Assembly (NCBI GenBank): GCA_946478675.1
Contig: CAMLEF010000295.1
Span: 1-5,958, forward strand
Direction: 5' to 3'
From: an uncultured Flavobacteriales bacterium
Lineage (GTDB): Bacteria; Bacteroidota; Bacteroidia; Palsa-965
DNA: 5,958 bases
Numbering within the stretch: position 1 is the stretch's first letter; each line of letters starts with the position of its first letter. Under the pieces are notes generated by a model. It saw only the letters and a program-made list of their open reading frames with translations, was not told where the DNA came from and did no database searches. Below, piece after piece: positions 1-5,958 of this stretch. A program made the position numbers and the translations under genes.

Positions 1-799
1 CGCGTTTGTTGAAGAGGACGCGGGAGACTTTCTTCTGCACGATGCGCAGCGCGAGGCCTTCCGCGATGGCCGATTTACCGACACCGGGCTCGCCGATGAG
101 GATCGGGTTGTTCTTTTTGCGGCGGGAAAGAATCTGCGAAACGCGTTCGATCTCTTTCTCGCGGCCGACGATCGGGTCGAGCTTGCCGTCTTCTGCCGAT
201 TTGGTCAGGTCGCGGCCGAAGTTGTCGAGTACCGGCGTTTTTGATTTGGAGTCGGAGATTTTCTTCTGGCTCGCACCGAATGCGCTGTCCTCGTCGTTTT
301 CGTCGTCGGGGTTGGCGGGGAATTCTGCGCGGGGCGATTTGCCGCCGGTTTCTTCCGAGGAGCCGTTTCCGTTTTCGATTTCAGCTTTTACCGCATCGTA
401 GTCGATGCTGAATTTATGCAGGGCCTTGGTGGCTACACTGTCGTCGTCTTTCAGGATCGAAAGCAACAAGTGCTCGGTGCCGATCACGCTGCTCTTGAAG
501 AGTTTTGCTTCGAGATAGGTGATCTTGAGCGCACGCTCCGCCTGTTTGACGAGCGGAATGTTGCCGAGGTTGTTGGTCGATTTGCGCGCCGATCCGGAAG
601 TCAGCGATTCGATTTCGCGGCGGAGGTCCGAAAGGCTGACGTTCATCGCTTTCAGAAGACGCACCGCGCTGCCTTCTCCTTCACGGATGATGCCGAGCAG
701 TAAGTGTTCGGTTCCGATGTAATCATGGCCCAGTCGCAACGCTTCCTCACGGGAGTACGTGATCACGTCTTTGACTCTTGGGGAAAATTTCGCTTCCAT
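1..799 (-). CDS. clpC: ATP-dependent Clp protease ATP-binding subunit ClpC, N-terminal part (partial at window edge)
   Basis: Reading the minus strand from the ATG at 799-797 gives 266 open codons with no stop before the window edge; most of the protein lies outside. Residues 1-140 form the Clp N-domain with two related repeats, each carrying IGTEHLLL (28-35 and 106-113). A polar, partly acidic linker follows (about 141-190), then the start of the first AAA+ module: [14 protein letters not shown] (207-220) and Walker A GEPGVGKS (236-243). Family knowledge: ClpC is a cytoplasmic hexameric unfoldase that threads substrates into ClpP. The start fits the family, since [13 protein letters not shown] aligns with known ClpC N-termini. 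No Shine-Dalgarno precedes it, only an A-rich stretch. It is transcribed divergently from gyrA. ClpB is unlikely because the N-domain and linker are of ClpC type. The AAA2 and ClpP-loop regions cannot be seen. Confidence 0.95.
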   Translation of the reverse strand, partial: MEAKFSPRVKDVITYSREEALRLGHDYIGTEHLLLGIIREGEGSAVRLLKAMNVSLSDLRREIESLTSGSARKSTNNLGNIPLVKQAERALKITYLEAKLFKSSVIGTEHLLLSILKDDDSVATKALHKFSIDYDAVKAEIENGNGSSEETGGKSPRAEFPANPDDENDEDSAFGASQKKISDSKSKTPVLDNFGRDLTKSAEDGKLDPIVGREKEIERVSQILSRRKKNNPILIGEPGVGKSAIAEGLALRIVQKKVSRVLFNKR

Positions 800-877
800 A
801 GTTTTTTGCGGGGTACGTTTGCTTGCTTTTTGGTTACTTCTCGCAGCCTATAAAAATAACGGTTTTACAGCGCTTTT

Positions 878-885
878 CAAAAGTA
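878..885 (-). promoter_or_regulatory. candidate clpC promoter -7 element (TACTTTTG)
   Basis: On the minus strand this octamer is TACTTTTG, a full match to the Bacteroidota sigma-A -7 consensus TAnnTTTG. It lies about 80 bases before the clpC ATG, leaving a plausible 5' UTR. No TTTG -33 element sits at the usual spacing of about 19 bases; the nearest TTTG is 13 bases upstream. The octamer overlaps a small palindrome, CTTTTCAAAAG (873-883), which could be an operator. The assignment is by motif only. Confidence 0.35.
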
Positions 886-923
886 GATACAATCGGCGCA
901 AACATTGGTTTTTACACTTGTTT

Positions 924-982
924 TTATCCACGGAAAAATGTTAATAATTAAGGCCTTTTTTCACCTGTTTTCGTGTGGATTT
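924..982. promoter_or_regulatory. pair of DnaA-box-like motifs in opposite orientation (weak)
   Basis: TTATCCACG at 924-932 matches the DnaA box TTATNCACA at all but the last base. TGTGGATTT at 974-982 is an inverted copy matching 7 of 9 positions. The surroundings extend the symmetry: ATCCACGGAAAA (926-937) mirrors TTTTCGTGTGGAT (968-980) apart from one base inserted. The pair lies in the AT-rich divergent region between clpC and gyrA. It could be a DnaA-responsive site or an operator for another factor. With only two imperfect boxes I do not call an origin. Confidence 0.25.
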
Positions 983-1007
983 TCGGTACTTTCGGGCTCC
1001 TTAATTA
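945..1007. repeat. 9-bp perfect inverted repeat flanking the presumed gyrA promoter area
   Basis: TAATTAAGG at 945-953 is the exact reverse complement of CCTTAATTA at 999-1007, with 45 bases between. The left arm also overlaps the small palindrome AAGGCCTT (950-957). The spacing is too wide for a simple terminator hairpin and better suits two binding sites for a dimeric regulator, or a loop enclosing a promoter. AT-rich arms make chance occurrence possible. Confidence 0.4.
987..994 (+). promoter_or_regulatory. possible gyrA promoter -7 element (TACTTTCG)
   Basis: TACTTTCG differs from the Bacteroidota -7 consensus TAnnTTTG at one fixed base. It lies about 75 bases before the gyrA start and between the arms of the 945-1007 inverted repeat. 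I see no clear TTTG at -33, so this is only the best plus-strand candidate in the region. A promoter must exist here because gyrA is the first plus-strand gene after the divergent clpC. Confidence 0.2.
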
Positions 1008-1023
1008 ACAACCGTTTTACCAG

Positions 1024-1046
1024 GTTTAGCAAGAAGCATGCTAAAC
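1024..1046 (+). repeat. stem-loop in the gyrA leader
   Basis: GTTTAGCA (1024-1031) and TGCTAAAC (1039-1046) are perfect 8-bp complementary arms around a 7-base loop, ending 22 bases before the gyrA ATG. A competing 5-bp stem, CTAAA (1041-1045) with TTTAG (1050-1054), shares the right arm, so the two folds exclude each other. A third symmetric element, AGCATGCT (1035-1042), is nested inside. This could be an operator or an mRNA structure that tunes translation. There is no U-run of terminator type. Confidence 0.5.
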
Positions 1047-1068
1047 TGTTTTAGTGACAAATCGACAT

Positions 1069-3672
1069 ATGGCAGAAGGCGAAAAAATTATTCCGATCAA
1101 CATCGAAGATGAAATGAAAGCGGCGTACATCGACTATTCGATGTCAGTCATCGTCTCCCGTGCGTTACCCGACGTACGCGACGGTCTCAAGCCGGTTCAC
1201 CGCCGCGTTTTATTCGGCATGCTCGACCTGGGCGTACTGTCAAACCGTCCGTATAAAAAATCTGCCCGTATTGTCGGAGAAGTTCTCGGTAAGTACCACC
1301 CGCACGGCGACAGCTCCGTTTACGACACGATGGTGCGTATGGCGCAGGACTGGAGCCTTCGTTACCCGCTGGTCGACGGACAGGGTAACTACGGTTCTGT
1401 TGACGGTGACCCGCCGGCAGCTATGCGTTACACCGAAGCGCGCCTTCGCAAGATCGCTGAAGAAATGCTGGCCGACATCGACAAGAACACCGTCGATTTC
1501 CGTCCCAACTTCGACGATTCGCTCGAAGAGCCGACGGTGCTTCCGTCCCGCATCCCGAACCTGCTCGTGAACGGTTCTTCCGGTATCGCTGTCGGTATGG
1601 CGACCAACATGCCGCCGCACAACCTTACCGAAGTCGTTGATGCAACCATTGCCTACATCGACAACCGCGAGATCGATATCAACGGCCTGATGAAATTCGT
1701 CAAGGCGCCCGATTTCCCGACCGGCGGCAGCATCTACGGCTATAACGGCGTAGTAGAAGCGTTCCAGACCGGCCGCGGACGTGTCGTGCTTCGCGCCAAA
1801 GCGAACATCGAAACGCTCGACAACGGCAAAGAGCGCATTATTGTCACGGAGATCCCGTACCAGGTGAACAAATGGCAGATGATCAAAGCCACTGCCGACC
1901 TGATCAACGAGAAAAAGCTCGAAGGCATCAGCGATATCCGCGACGAATCCGACCGCGATGGCATGCGTGTCGTTTACGAGCTCAAGAAAGACGCGATCGC
2001 CAACGTCGTTCTCAATAACCTTTACAAATACACGGCGCTCCAGACCAGCTTCAGCGTCAACAACATCGCGCTGGTCGGCGGCCGCCCGCTGCTGCTCAAT
2101 CTCAAGCAGCTCATCTCGCATTACGTCGACTTCCGTCATGAAGTAGTCGTTCGCCGCACGAAATACGATCTCGAGCAGGCGGAGAAACGCGCGCATATCC
2201 TGCAAGGCTATCTCATCGCGCTCGATCACCTTGACGAAGTCATCCGCATCATCCGCGAGTCTGCCACGCCGAACGACGCGAAAGAAGCGCTGATGAGCAA
2301 TTTCGGCCTCAGCGAGATCCAGTCCGGCGCCATCCTCGAGCTGCGTCTCCGCGTGCTCACCGGCATGGAACGCGACAAAATCCGCGAAGAGTACGACGAG
2401 CTGATGAAGCTTATCAATCGCCTGAAAGAAGTGCTCGGCGACGAAGGCCTGCGCATGCAGATCATCAAAGACGAGCTCAACGAGATCAAGAATAAATACG
2501 GTGACGGTCGCCGCACCGAGATCGTTTACGCTGCCGATGACCAGCGCATCGAAGACCTCATCGCCGACGAAGACGTGGTGGTGACGATCTCCCGCATGGG
2601 CTACATCAAGCGCACGCCGCTCATCGAATACCGCGCGCAGAATCGCGGAGGCCGTGGTTCCCGCGGTTCCGCAACGCGCGACGAGGATTTTGTCGAGCAC
2701 CTGTTCGTCGTCAATACGCACGGCTACCTGCTGTTCTTCACGGAACAGGGCCGCTGCTTCTGGCTGCGCGCTTACGAAATCCCGGAAGGCAACAAGCAGT
2801 CGAAAGGCCGCGCCATCCAGAACGTGCTCAACCTGCCGACCGACGATAAAGTCCGCGCTTACATCAACGTAGAAAACCTCAGCAAAGAGGAATACATCAA
2901 CAACCATTATATCGTGATGTGCACCAAGCGCGGCGTCGTGAAGAAGACCGTGCTGGAAGCGTATTCCCGTCCGCGCGCCAACGGCATCAACGCCATTACC
3001 GTTCGTGACGGAGACACGCTGCTCGAAGCCATCCTCGTGACCGGCGAAGACCAGATCATGCTCGCTTCGAAAATGGGCAAAGTAGTCCGCTTCGAACAGA
3101 CGATCGAGCGCGACGGACAGAAAATCGTGAAGTTCCGCCCGATGGGACGTAACGCTTCCGGTGTCCGCGCCATTCGTCTCGCCGGCGAGAACGATGAAGT
3201 CGTAGGAATGATCGCGATGCCGGCGGAGAACCGTCCGCAGGTGCTGGTTGTTTCTGAAAAAGGCTACGGCAAACGTTCCGACGTCGACGATTACCGCATC
3301 ACCAGCCGCGGCGGCAAAGGTGTGAAGACGATCAACATCACGGAAAAGACCGGCAACCTCATCGCCATGAAAACGGTGACGGACGACGAAGATGTGCTCA
3401 TCATCACGACCTCCGGCATCATCATCCGCATGCGCGTAGCCGACCTGCGTGTCATGGGCCGCGCGACACAGGGCGTACGCCTGATCACGCTGCAGGAAAA
3501 CGACGAGATCGCAGCTGTGACCACCGTTGAAACCGATCCGGAAGAGGAGCACGTAGCCGTTGACGGCACCGTGGATACGACCATGGACGATTCTGCCGAC
3601 GAAGCCGAAGCGGATGCAGACGACGCAACGGAAGAAGAAGAGACGGAAGACGATGGCACGGATGTTGAATAA
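1069..3672 (+). CDS. gyrA: DNA gyrase subunit A (complete, 867 aa)
   Basis: GyrA is the DNA-cleaving subunit of gyrase (GyrA2GyrB2), which introduces negative supercoils using ATP. The breakage-reunion domain starts at about residue 10. KYHPHGD lies at 75-81, and the catalytic tyrosine is Tyr121 in AMRYTE, preceded by Arg120. The quinolone-region residues are Ser82 and Asp86 (E. coli Ser83 and Asp87), the sensitive-type pair. [13 protein letters not shown] (420-432) marks the coiled-coil and exit gate. The C-terminal beta-pinwheel (about 495-815) carries a GyrA-box, QNRGGRG (524-530), which supports GyrA over ParC. Residues 821-867 form an acidic tail with 24 Asp/Glu and no Lys or Arg. I chose ATG 1069 because [16 protein letters not shown] fits the family; an in-frame GTG at 1054 would add MTNRH. 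There is no Shine-Dalgarno. Length is close to E. coli GyrA (875). It is divergent from clpC, with a TPR gene 37 bases downstream. Confidence 0.98.
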   Translation: MAEGEKIIPINIEDEMKAAYIDYSMSVIVSRALPDVRDGLKPVHRRVLFGMLDLGVLSNRPYKKSARIVGEVLGKYHPHGDSSVYDTMVRMAQDWSLRYPLVDGQGNYGSVDGDPPAAMRYTEARLRKIAEEMLADIDKNTVDFRPNFDDSLEEPTVLPSRIPNLLVNGSSGIAVGMATNMPPHNLTEVVDATIAYIDNREIDINGLMKFVKAPDFPTGGSIYGYNGVVEAFQTGRGRVVLRAKANIETLDNGKERIIVTEIPYQVNKWQMIKATADLINEKKLEGISDIRDESDRDGMRVVYELKKDAIANVVLNNLYKYTALQTSFSVNNIALVGGRPLLLNLKQLISHYVDFRHEVVVRRTKYDLEQAEKRAHILQGYLIALDHLDEVIRIIRESATPNDAKEALMSNFGLSEIQSGAILELRLRVLTGMERDKIREEYDELMKLINRLKEVLGDEGLRMQIIKDELNEIKNKYGDGRRTEIVYAADDQRIEDLIADEDVVVTISRMGYIKRTPLIEYRAQNRGGRGSRGSATRDEDFVEHLFVVNTHGYLLFFTEQGRCFWLRAYEIPEGNKQSKGRAIQNVLNLPTDDKVRAYINVENLSKEEYINNHYIVMCTKRGVVKKTVLEAYSRPRANGINAITVRDGDTLLEAILVTGEDQIMLASKMGKVVRFEQTIERDGQKIVKFRPMGRNASGVRAIRLAGENDEVVGMIAMPAENRPQVLVVSEKGYGKRSDVDDYRITSRGGKGVKTINITEKTGNLIAMKTVTDDEDVLIITTSGIIIRMRVADLRVMGRATQGVRLITLQENDEIAAVTTVETDPEEEHVAVDGTVDTTMDDSADEAEADADDATEEEETEDDGTDVE

Positions 3673-3709
3673 TCCGGTCGCGAAACCCAACTGAAAATCC
3701 AACCTACGA

Positions 3710-4984
3710 ATGAAACGTTATACAGCAATTTTCTTCGCTCTTACCCTGGCGGCGGGCGCTTATGCGCAAAAGAACGAGGTGACGAATGCCTACCTCGGCT
3801 ATTCCCACTACCAGAAGGAGAAAAATCCGACGGAGCTTAACAACGCCAAAGCGGCTATCGATAAAGCATCGGTTCATCCCGACACGAAAGACGACGCAAA
3901 AACCTGGGCCTATCGCGGCAACATTTACCTCGCGCTGTACCAGAAGCAGTTCGGCGATGTGATGAATACGCACAAAGACATCACCGACGCCGGCAAAAAG
4001 CAATCCATGTCATTTGCTGAAACGCCGACCGCCAACCTGATTGAAGCAACGAATTCGTATCTGAAGGCAAAATCGCTGGATACGAAGCAGGTATATGCTG
4101 ATGAGCACATCAAGCCGGGCCTGGGCAACTGCTACTATTACCTGCAGAATGCCGGCATCTCGCGCTTCAACCAGAAGATTTACGCGGAAGCGGAACCGCT
4201 GTTCGAGCTCGCTGCCGATATCCCGGCGTCTGACAAAAAGACGGATACGCTGAACATCAGCAACGCCGCCAACTGTGCCTACAACGGCCAGATGTGGGAC
4301 AAAGCCATCCTGAATTACAAGCGCCTGGCTGATGTCGGTTACGGCAAAGGCAATACCTGGATGATGCTCGGTCGTGTGTATGCTGAGAAAGGCGACAGCG
4401 TGCAGTACAAAGCCACGATCTCCGAAGGACTGAAAAAGTACCCGAGCGACGCCGACCTGCTGACGGAAGACGTGAACATCAAGATGCACGACGGTCACGC
4501 GGCAGAAGCGATCAACGAGCTGAATTCCCTCGTGGCACAGCGCCCGAACGATCCGCAGCTGAACTTCGTCGTCGGCAACGTTTACGACCGCATGGCGAAC
4601 CCGAACGGTCCCGACGGCAAACCTGCCGCGAAGCCTGCGAACTACGAAGAACTGCTCAATAAAGCCGCCGAATATTACAAGAAAGCCATCGAGCTCGATC
4701 CGAAGAATTTCGATGCGAACTACAATCTCGGCGTTCTTTATTACAACCAGTCGGTAGAATACTACAACCGCTCGCAATCGACGATCGCGGACGCGGCGAA
4801 GTACAACAGCCTCTGGGAAAAACCGCTGCCGGATGCTGCAAAATACCTCGAAGCAGCACACGCGCTCAACCCGAAAGACATGACCACGCTCCAGGCGCTG
4901 AAGGCTTGCTACAGCCAGATGAGCGACACCGACAATTACAACCGCGTTAAAGAAGAGATCAAGAAGGTGCAGAGCGGCCAGTAA
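3710..4984 (+). CDS. secreted tetratricopeptide repeat (TPR) protein, function unknown (424 aa)
   Basis: Residues 1-19 (MKRYTAIFFALTLAAGAYA) form a signal peptide with an AYA cleavage motif before Gln20. No cysteine follows, so it is not a lipoprotein; the mature protein should be periplasmic or secreted. The rest reads as helical TPR-like pairs: weak units near 41-80 and 106-170, then about 186-250 and 262-296, and a canonical TPR at 318-347 (AAEYYKKAIELDPKNFDANYNLG), followed by another helix pair at 374-404. A Pro/Ala/Gly-rich loop (298-310) interrupts the array. No catalytic motif is visible, so a protein-binding scaffold is likely. It starts 37 bases after gyrA with no terminator between, implying cotranscription, and a strong terminator follows it. 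No Shine-Dalgarno is present. From memory, a TPR gene beside gyrA recurs in Bacteroidota; its role is unknown to me. Confidence 0.9.
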   Translation: MKRYTAIFFALTLAAGAYAQKNEVTNAYLGYSHYQKEKNPTELNNAKAAIDKASVHPDTKDDAKTWAYRGNIYLALYQKQFGDVMNTHKDITDAGKKQSMSFAETPTANLIEATNSYLKAKSLDTKQVYADEHIKPGLGNCYYYLQNAGISRFNQKIYAEAEPLFELAADIPASDKKTDTLNISNAANCAYNGQMWDKAILNYKRLADVGYGKGNTWMMLGRVYAEKGDSVQYKATISEGLKKYPSDADLLTEDVNIKMHDGHAAEAINELNSLVAQRPNDPQLNFVVGNVYDRMANPNGPDGKPAAKPANYEELLNKAAEYYKKAIELDPKNFDANYNLGVLYYNQSVEYYNRSQSTIADAAKYNSLWEKPLPDAAKYLEAAHALNPKDMTTLQALKACYSQMSDTDNYNRVKEEIKKVQSGQ

Positions 4985-4985
4985 T

Positions 4986-5015
4986 CAATTTGAAAATTGT
5001 CGATTAAAAAATCGA
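4986..5015 (+). repeat. two abutting palindromes directly after the TPR stop codon
   Basis: CAATTTGAAAATTG (4986-4999) is a perfect palindrome with a central GA. TCGATTAAAAAATCGA (5000-5015) has perfect 6-bp arms around AAAA. They adjoin each other without a gap and run into the terminator stem two bases later. As RNA they could form small 3' stem-loops that protect the message end, although the AT-rich stems are weak. Confidence 0.55.
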
Positions 5016-5017
5016 AG

Positions 5018-5054
5018 ATTCCGTGCGGTGCAAGCTGTGCGGAATTTTTCTTTT
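5018..5054 (+). terminator. intrinsic terminator of the gyrA-TPR unit
   Basis: Bases 5018-5045 fold into a 12-bp stem: ATTCCG pairs with CGGAAT at the base, followed by G-C pairs mixed with G-U wobbles. The loop is GCAA, a GNRA tetraloop. A T-rich run, TTTTCTTTT (5046-5054), follows at once, and the A-rich bases before the stem can pair with its first Ts. The position, 33 bases after the TPR stop, fits termination of the gyrA transcript and separates it from the next gene. Confidence 0.85.
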
Positions 5055-5089
5055 GTAATCGCTTCTGTCGCCTGAGTCAACTTTCGGTC

Positions 5090-5122
5090 ATAGACAAATA
5101 GGCTCATCAACAATAGACAAAT
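5090..5122 (+). repeat. direct repeat ATAGACAAAT upstream of the transporter gene
   Basis: ATAGACAAAT occurs at 5090-5099 and 5113-5122, a 23-base period close to two helical turns, ending 4 bases before the ATG at 5126. The second copy continues into GACAAATCGA (5116-5125), which also occurs at 1056-1065 just before the gyrA start. It may be an operator for a factor binding one DNA face, or a shared translation-initiation context. No clear TAnnTTTG promoter is visible here. Confidence 0.4.
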
Positions 5123-5125
5123 CGA

Positions 5126-5896
5126 ATGGACCTGCTCCACGATTACCATTTCTACCTGTTGCTCCTCGCGGCGTTCACGGCGGGTTTTGTCGATGCGATC
5201 GTGGGTGGAGGCGGGTTGATCCAGCTGCCGGCATTTTTCCTCGCTTTCCCGGGATTGCCGCCAGCGGTGGTGCTGGGCTCGAATAAATTCGCTTCGTTTT
5301 CGGGAACGGCGGTGGCGACTGCGCGTTTTGTGCGGCAGACGAAAGTGCGGTGGGATGCGGTGCTGCCGGCAATCGGAACGGCGCTGATCTTTTCCGTGAT
5401 CGGCGCGAAGCTGGTGACGCATTTCGACAAGGAGCTGTTCAAGCCGTTCGTGCTCGGATTGCTGGTCGTCGTGGCCGTTTACACGTTCGTGAAAAAAGAT
5501 TTCGGCATTGCAAAACGCGATGGCGTGAAAGGCACGAAGATGCTGGTCGCTTCACTGCTCACGGGCGCTGTGCTGGGATTGTACGACGGGTTTTTCGGTC
5601 CGGGCACCGGCAGCTTCCTGATCGTCATTTACGTTTCCACGTTCGGCTTCAGTTTTCTCGATGCGTCCGTCAGTGCGAAGCTGGTGAACTGCGCGACGAA
5701 CGTAGCGGCGCTGGCGTATTTCATTTCCACCGGCAACATCCGTTTCGCGATCGCTAGTCCCGTAGCGTTATGCAACATCGGCGGTTCGTTGCTCGGCGTG
5801 CGCATGGCGTTGCTGAAAGGAAGCAAATTCGTGCGCGTGCTTTTTCTCGTCGTGGTAACGGGAATGATCGTGAAGTTTGCGTGGGATTTTGTGTAG
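5126..5896 (+). CDS. TauE/SafE (TSUP) family membrane transporter, YfcA-like (256 aa)
   Basis: This is a hydrophobic inner-membrane protein with about eight predicted membrane segments: roughly 8-38, 43-68, 77-98, 105-122, 137-165, 178-199, 205-228 and 235-253. It has the two-half architecture of the TSUP (formerly DUF81) family. The first half carries GFVDAIVGGGGLIQLPA (20-36) and GSNKF (51-55); the second carries GLYDGFFGPGTGSF (151-164) and AKLVNCATN (184-192). These motifs resemble E. coli YfcA (GFYDGFFGP, AKLLN), and the length is usual. Family members export sulfite, sulfoacetate or related small anions, or are uncharacterised; the substrate cannot be read from sequence. The ATG at 5126 begins just before the first membrane segment and lacks a Shine-Dalgarno. 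The preceding terminator makes it a separate transcription unit from gyrA. No sulfur-metabolism gene is adjacent in the window. Confidence 0.92.
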   Translation: MDLLHDYHFYLLLLAAFTAGFVDAIVGGGGLIQLPAFFLAFPGLPPAVVLGSNKFASFSGTAVATARFVRQTKVRWDAVLPAIGTALIFSVIGAKLVTHFDKELFKPFVLGLLVVVAVYTFVKKDFGIAKRDGVKGTKMLVASLLTGAVLGLYDGFFGPGTGSFLIVIYVSTFGFSFLDASVSAKLVNCATNVAALAYFISTGNIRFAIASPVALCNIGGSLLGVRMALLKGSKFVRVLFLVVVTGMIVKFAWDFV

Positions 5897-5928
5897 CAGG
5901 AAGGGGAGGGGTTCGTTTGTCCGTTGGG

Positions 5929-5953
5929 TTACGAATTACGAATCATTACGAAT
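5929..5953 (+). repeat. short direct repeats TTACGAAT at the right edge
   Basis: TTACGAAT occurs at 5929-5936, 5936-5943 and 5946-5953, followed by a partial ATACG at the window end. The first two copies share one T, giving a 7-base period. The array probably continues beyond the window. It lies in the spacer after the transporter gene, which shows no clear terminator hairpin between 5897 and 5958. It could be a simple tandem repeat or part of a dispersed intergenic repeat. Confidence 0.6.
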
Positions 5954-5958
5954 ATACG

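Noticed and set aside
6..944. Plus-strand open frames over clpC and the intergenic region
   Set aside because: They are complements of a well-supported clpC reading frame; the one at 759-944 runs into the promoter region and has no recognisable protein features.
1054..1068. GTG at 1054 as the gyrA start
   Set aside because: It would add MTNRH before the family-typical MAEGEKI N-terminus and would place the start at the edge of the leader stem-loop. ATG 1069 is the simpler choice.
800..1068. A CIRCE element or replication origin in the clpC-gyrA spacer
   Set aside because: No TTAGCACTC-N9-GAGTGCTAA is present, and two imperfect DnaA-like boxes without a box cluster or dnaA nearby do not support an origin.
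1240..3702. An 820-codon open frame on the minus strand opposite gyrA
   Set aside because: It lies almost wholly antisense to an unambiguous gyrA, has a low-complexity His/Asp/Val/Arg-rich composition and resembles no family. GC-biased codon use in gyrA is enough to keep the opposite frame open.
4010..4861. A 283-codon minus-strand open frame inside the TPR gene
   Set aside because: It is antisense to a clear signal-peptide and TPR protein, has an Arg/Val/Phe-rich shadow composition and shows no recognisable motif.
4985..5442. Minus-strand open frames over the terminator and the 5' end of the TSUP gene
   Set aside because: They cross an intrinsic terminator and lie opposite a clear membrane protein; their Arg/Ser/Pro-rich composition is typical of antisense shadows.
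1..5958. Mobile element, CRISPR array, tRNA/rRNA, defence or other novel system
   Set aside because: I saw no transposase, terminal inverted repeats with target duplications, regular spacer array, cloverleaf or defence-family domain. All four genes belong to known or general families.

Overview
The window looks like an ordinary housekeeping segment of a Bacteroidota chromosome, moderately GC-rich in genes and AT-rich between them. The assignment rests on the type of GyrA and ClpC sequence, on starts that lack Shine-Dalgarno motifs, on a perfect TAnnTTTG promoter-like octamer upstream of clpC, and on a gyrA gene followed at once by a secreted TPR gene. A Chitinophagaceae-like member is my guess, but no RNA gene is present to fix the family.

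Layout: (1) 1-799, minus strand: the 5' part of clpC, a Hsp100/Clp AAA+ unfoldase, leaving the window at its left edge just after the first Walker A motif. (2) 800-1068: an AT-rich divergent intergenic region holding the promoters of clpC and gyrA, with several inverted repeats and two weak DnaA-box-like motifs. (3) 1069-3672, plus strand: complete gyrA (DNA gyrase subunit A) with catalytic Tyr121, fluoroquinolone-sensitive-type residues and a long acidic tail. (4) 3710-4984, plus strand: a secreted TPR protein only 37 bases after gyrA, very probably cotranscribed. (5) 4986-5054: three abutting palindromes, the last a good intrinsic terminator with a GCAA tetraloop. (6) 5126-5896, plus strand: a separately transcribed YfcA-like TauE/SafE (TSUP) membrane transporter. 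(7) 5897-5958: no gene, but a G/A-rich tract and three copies of TTACGAAT at the right edge.

The genes do not form an evident pathway: protein quality control (ClpC), DNA supercoiling (GyrA), an envelope TPR protein of unknown role and a small-anion exporter. I do not see a new defence system, mobile element, CRISPR array, tRNA or rRNA. The points most worth a second look are the palindrome-rich clpC/gyrA intergenic region, the gyrA-TPR gene pair, and the short repeats around the TSUP gene.
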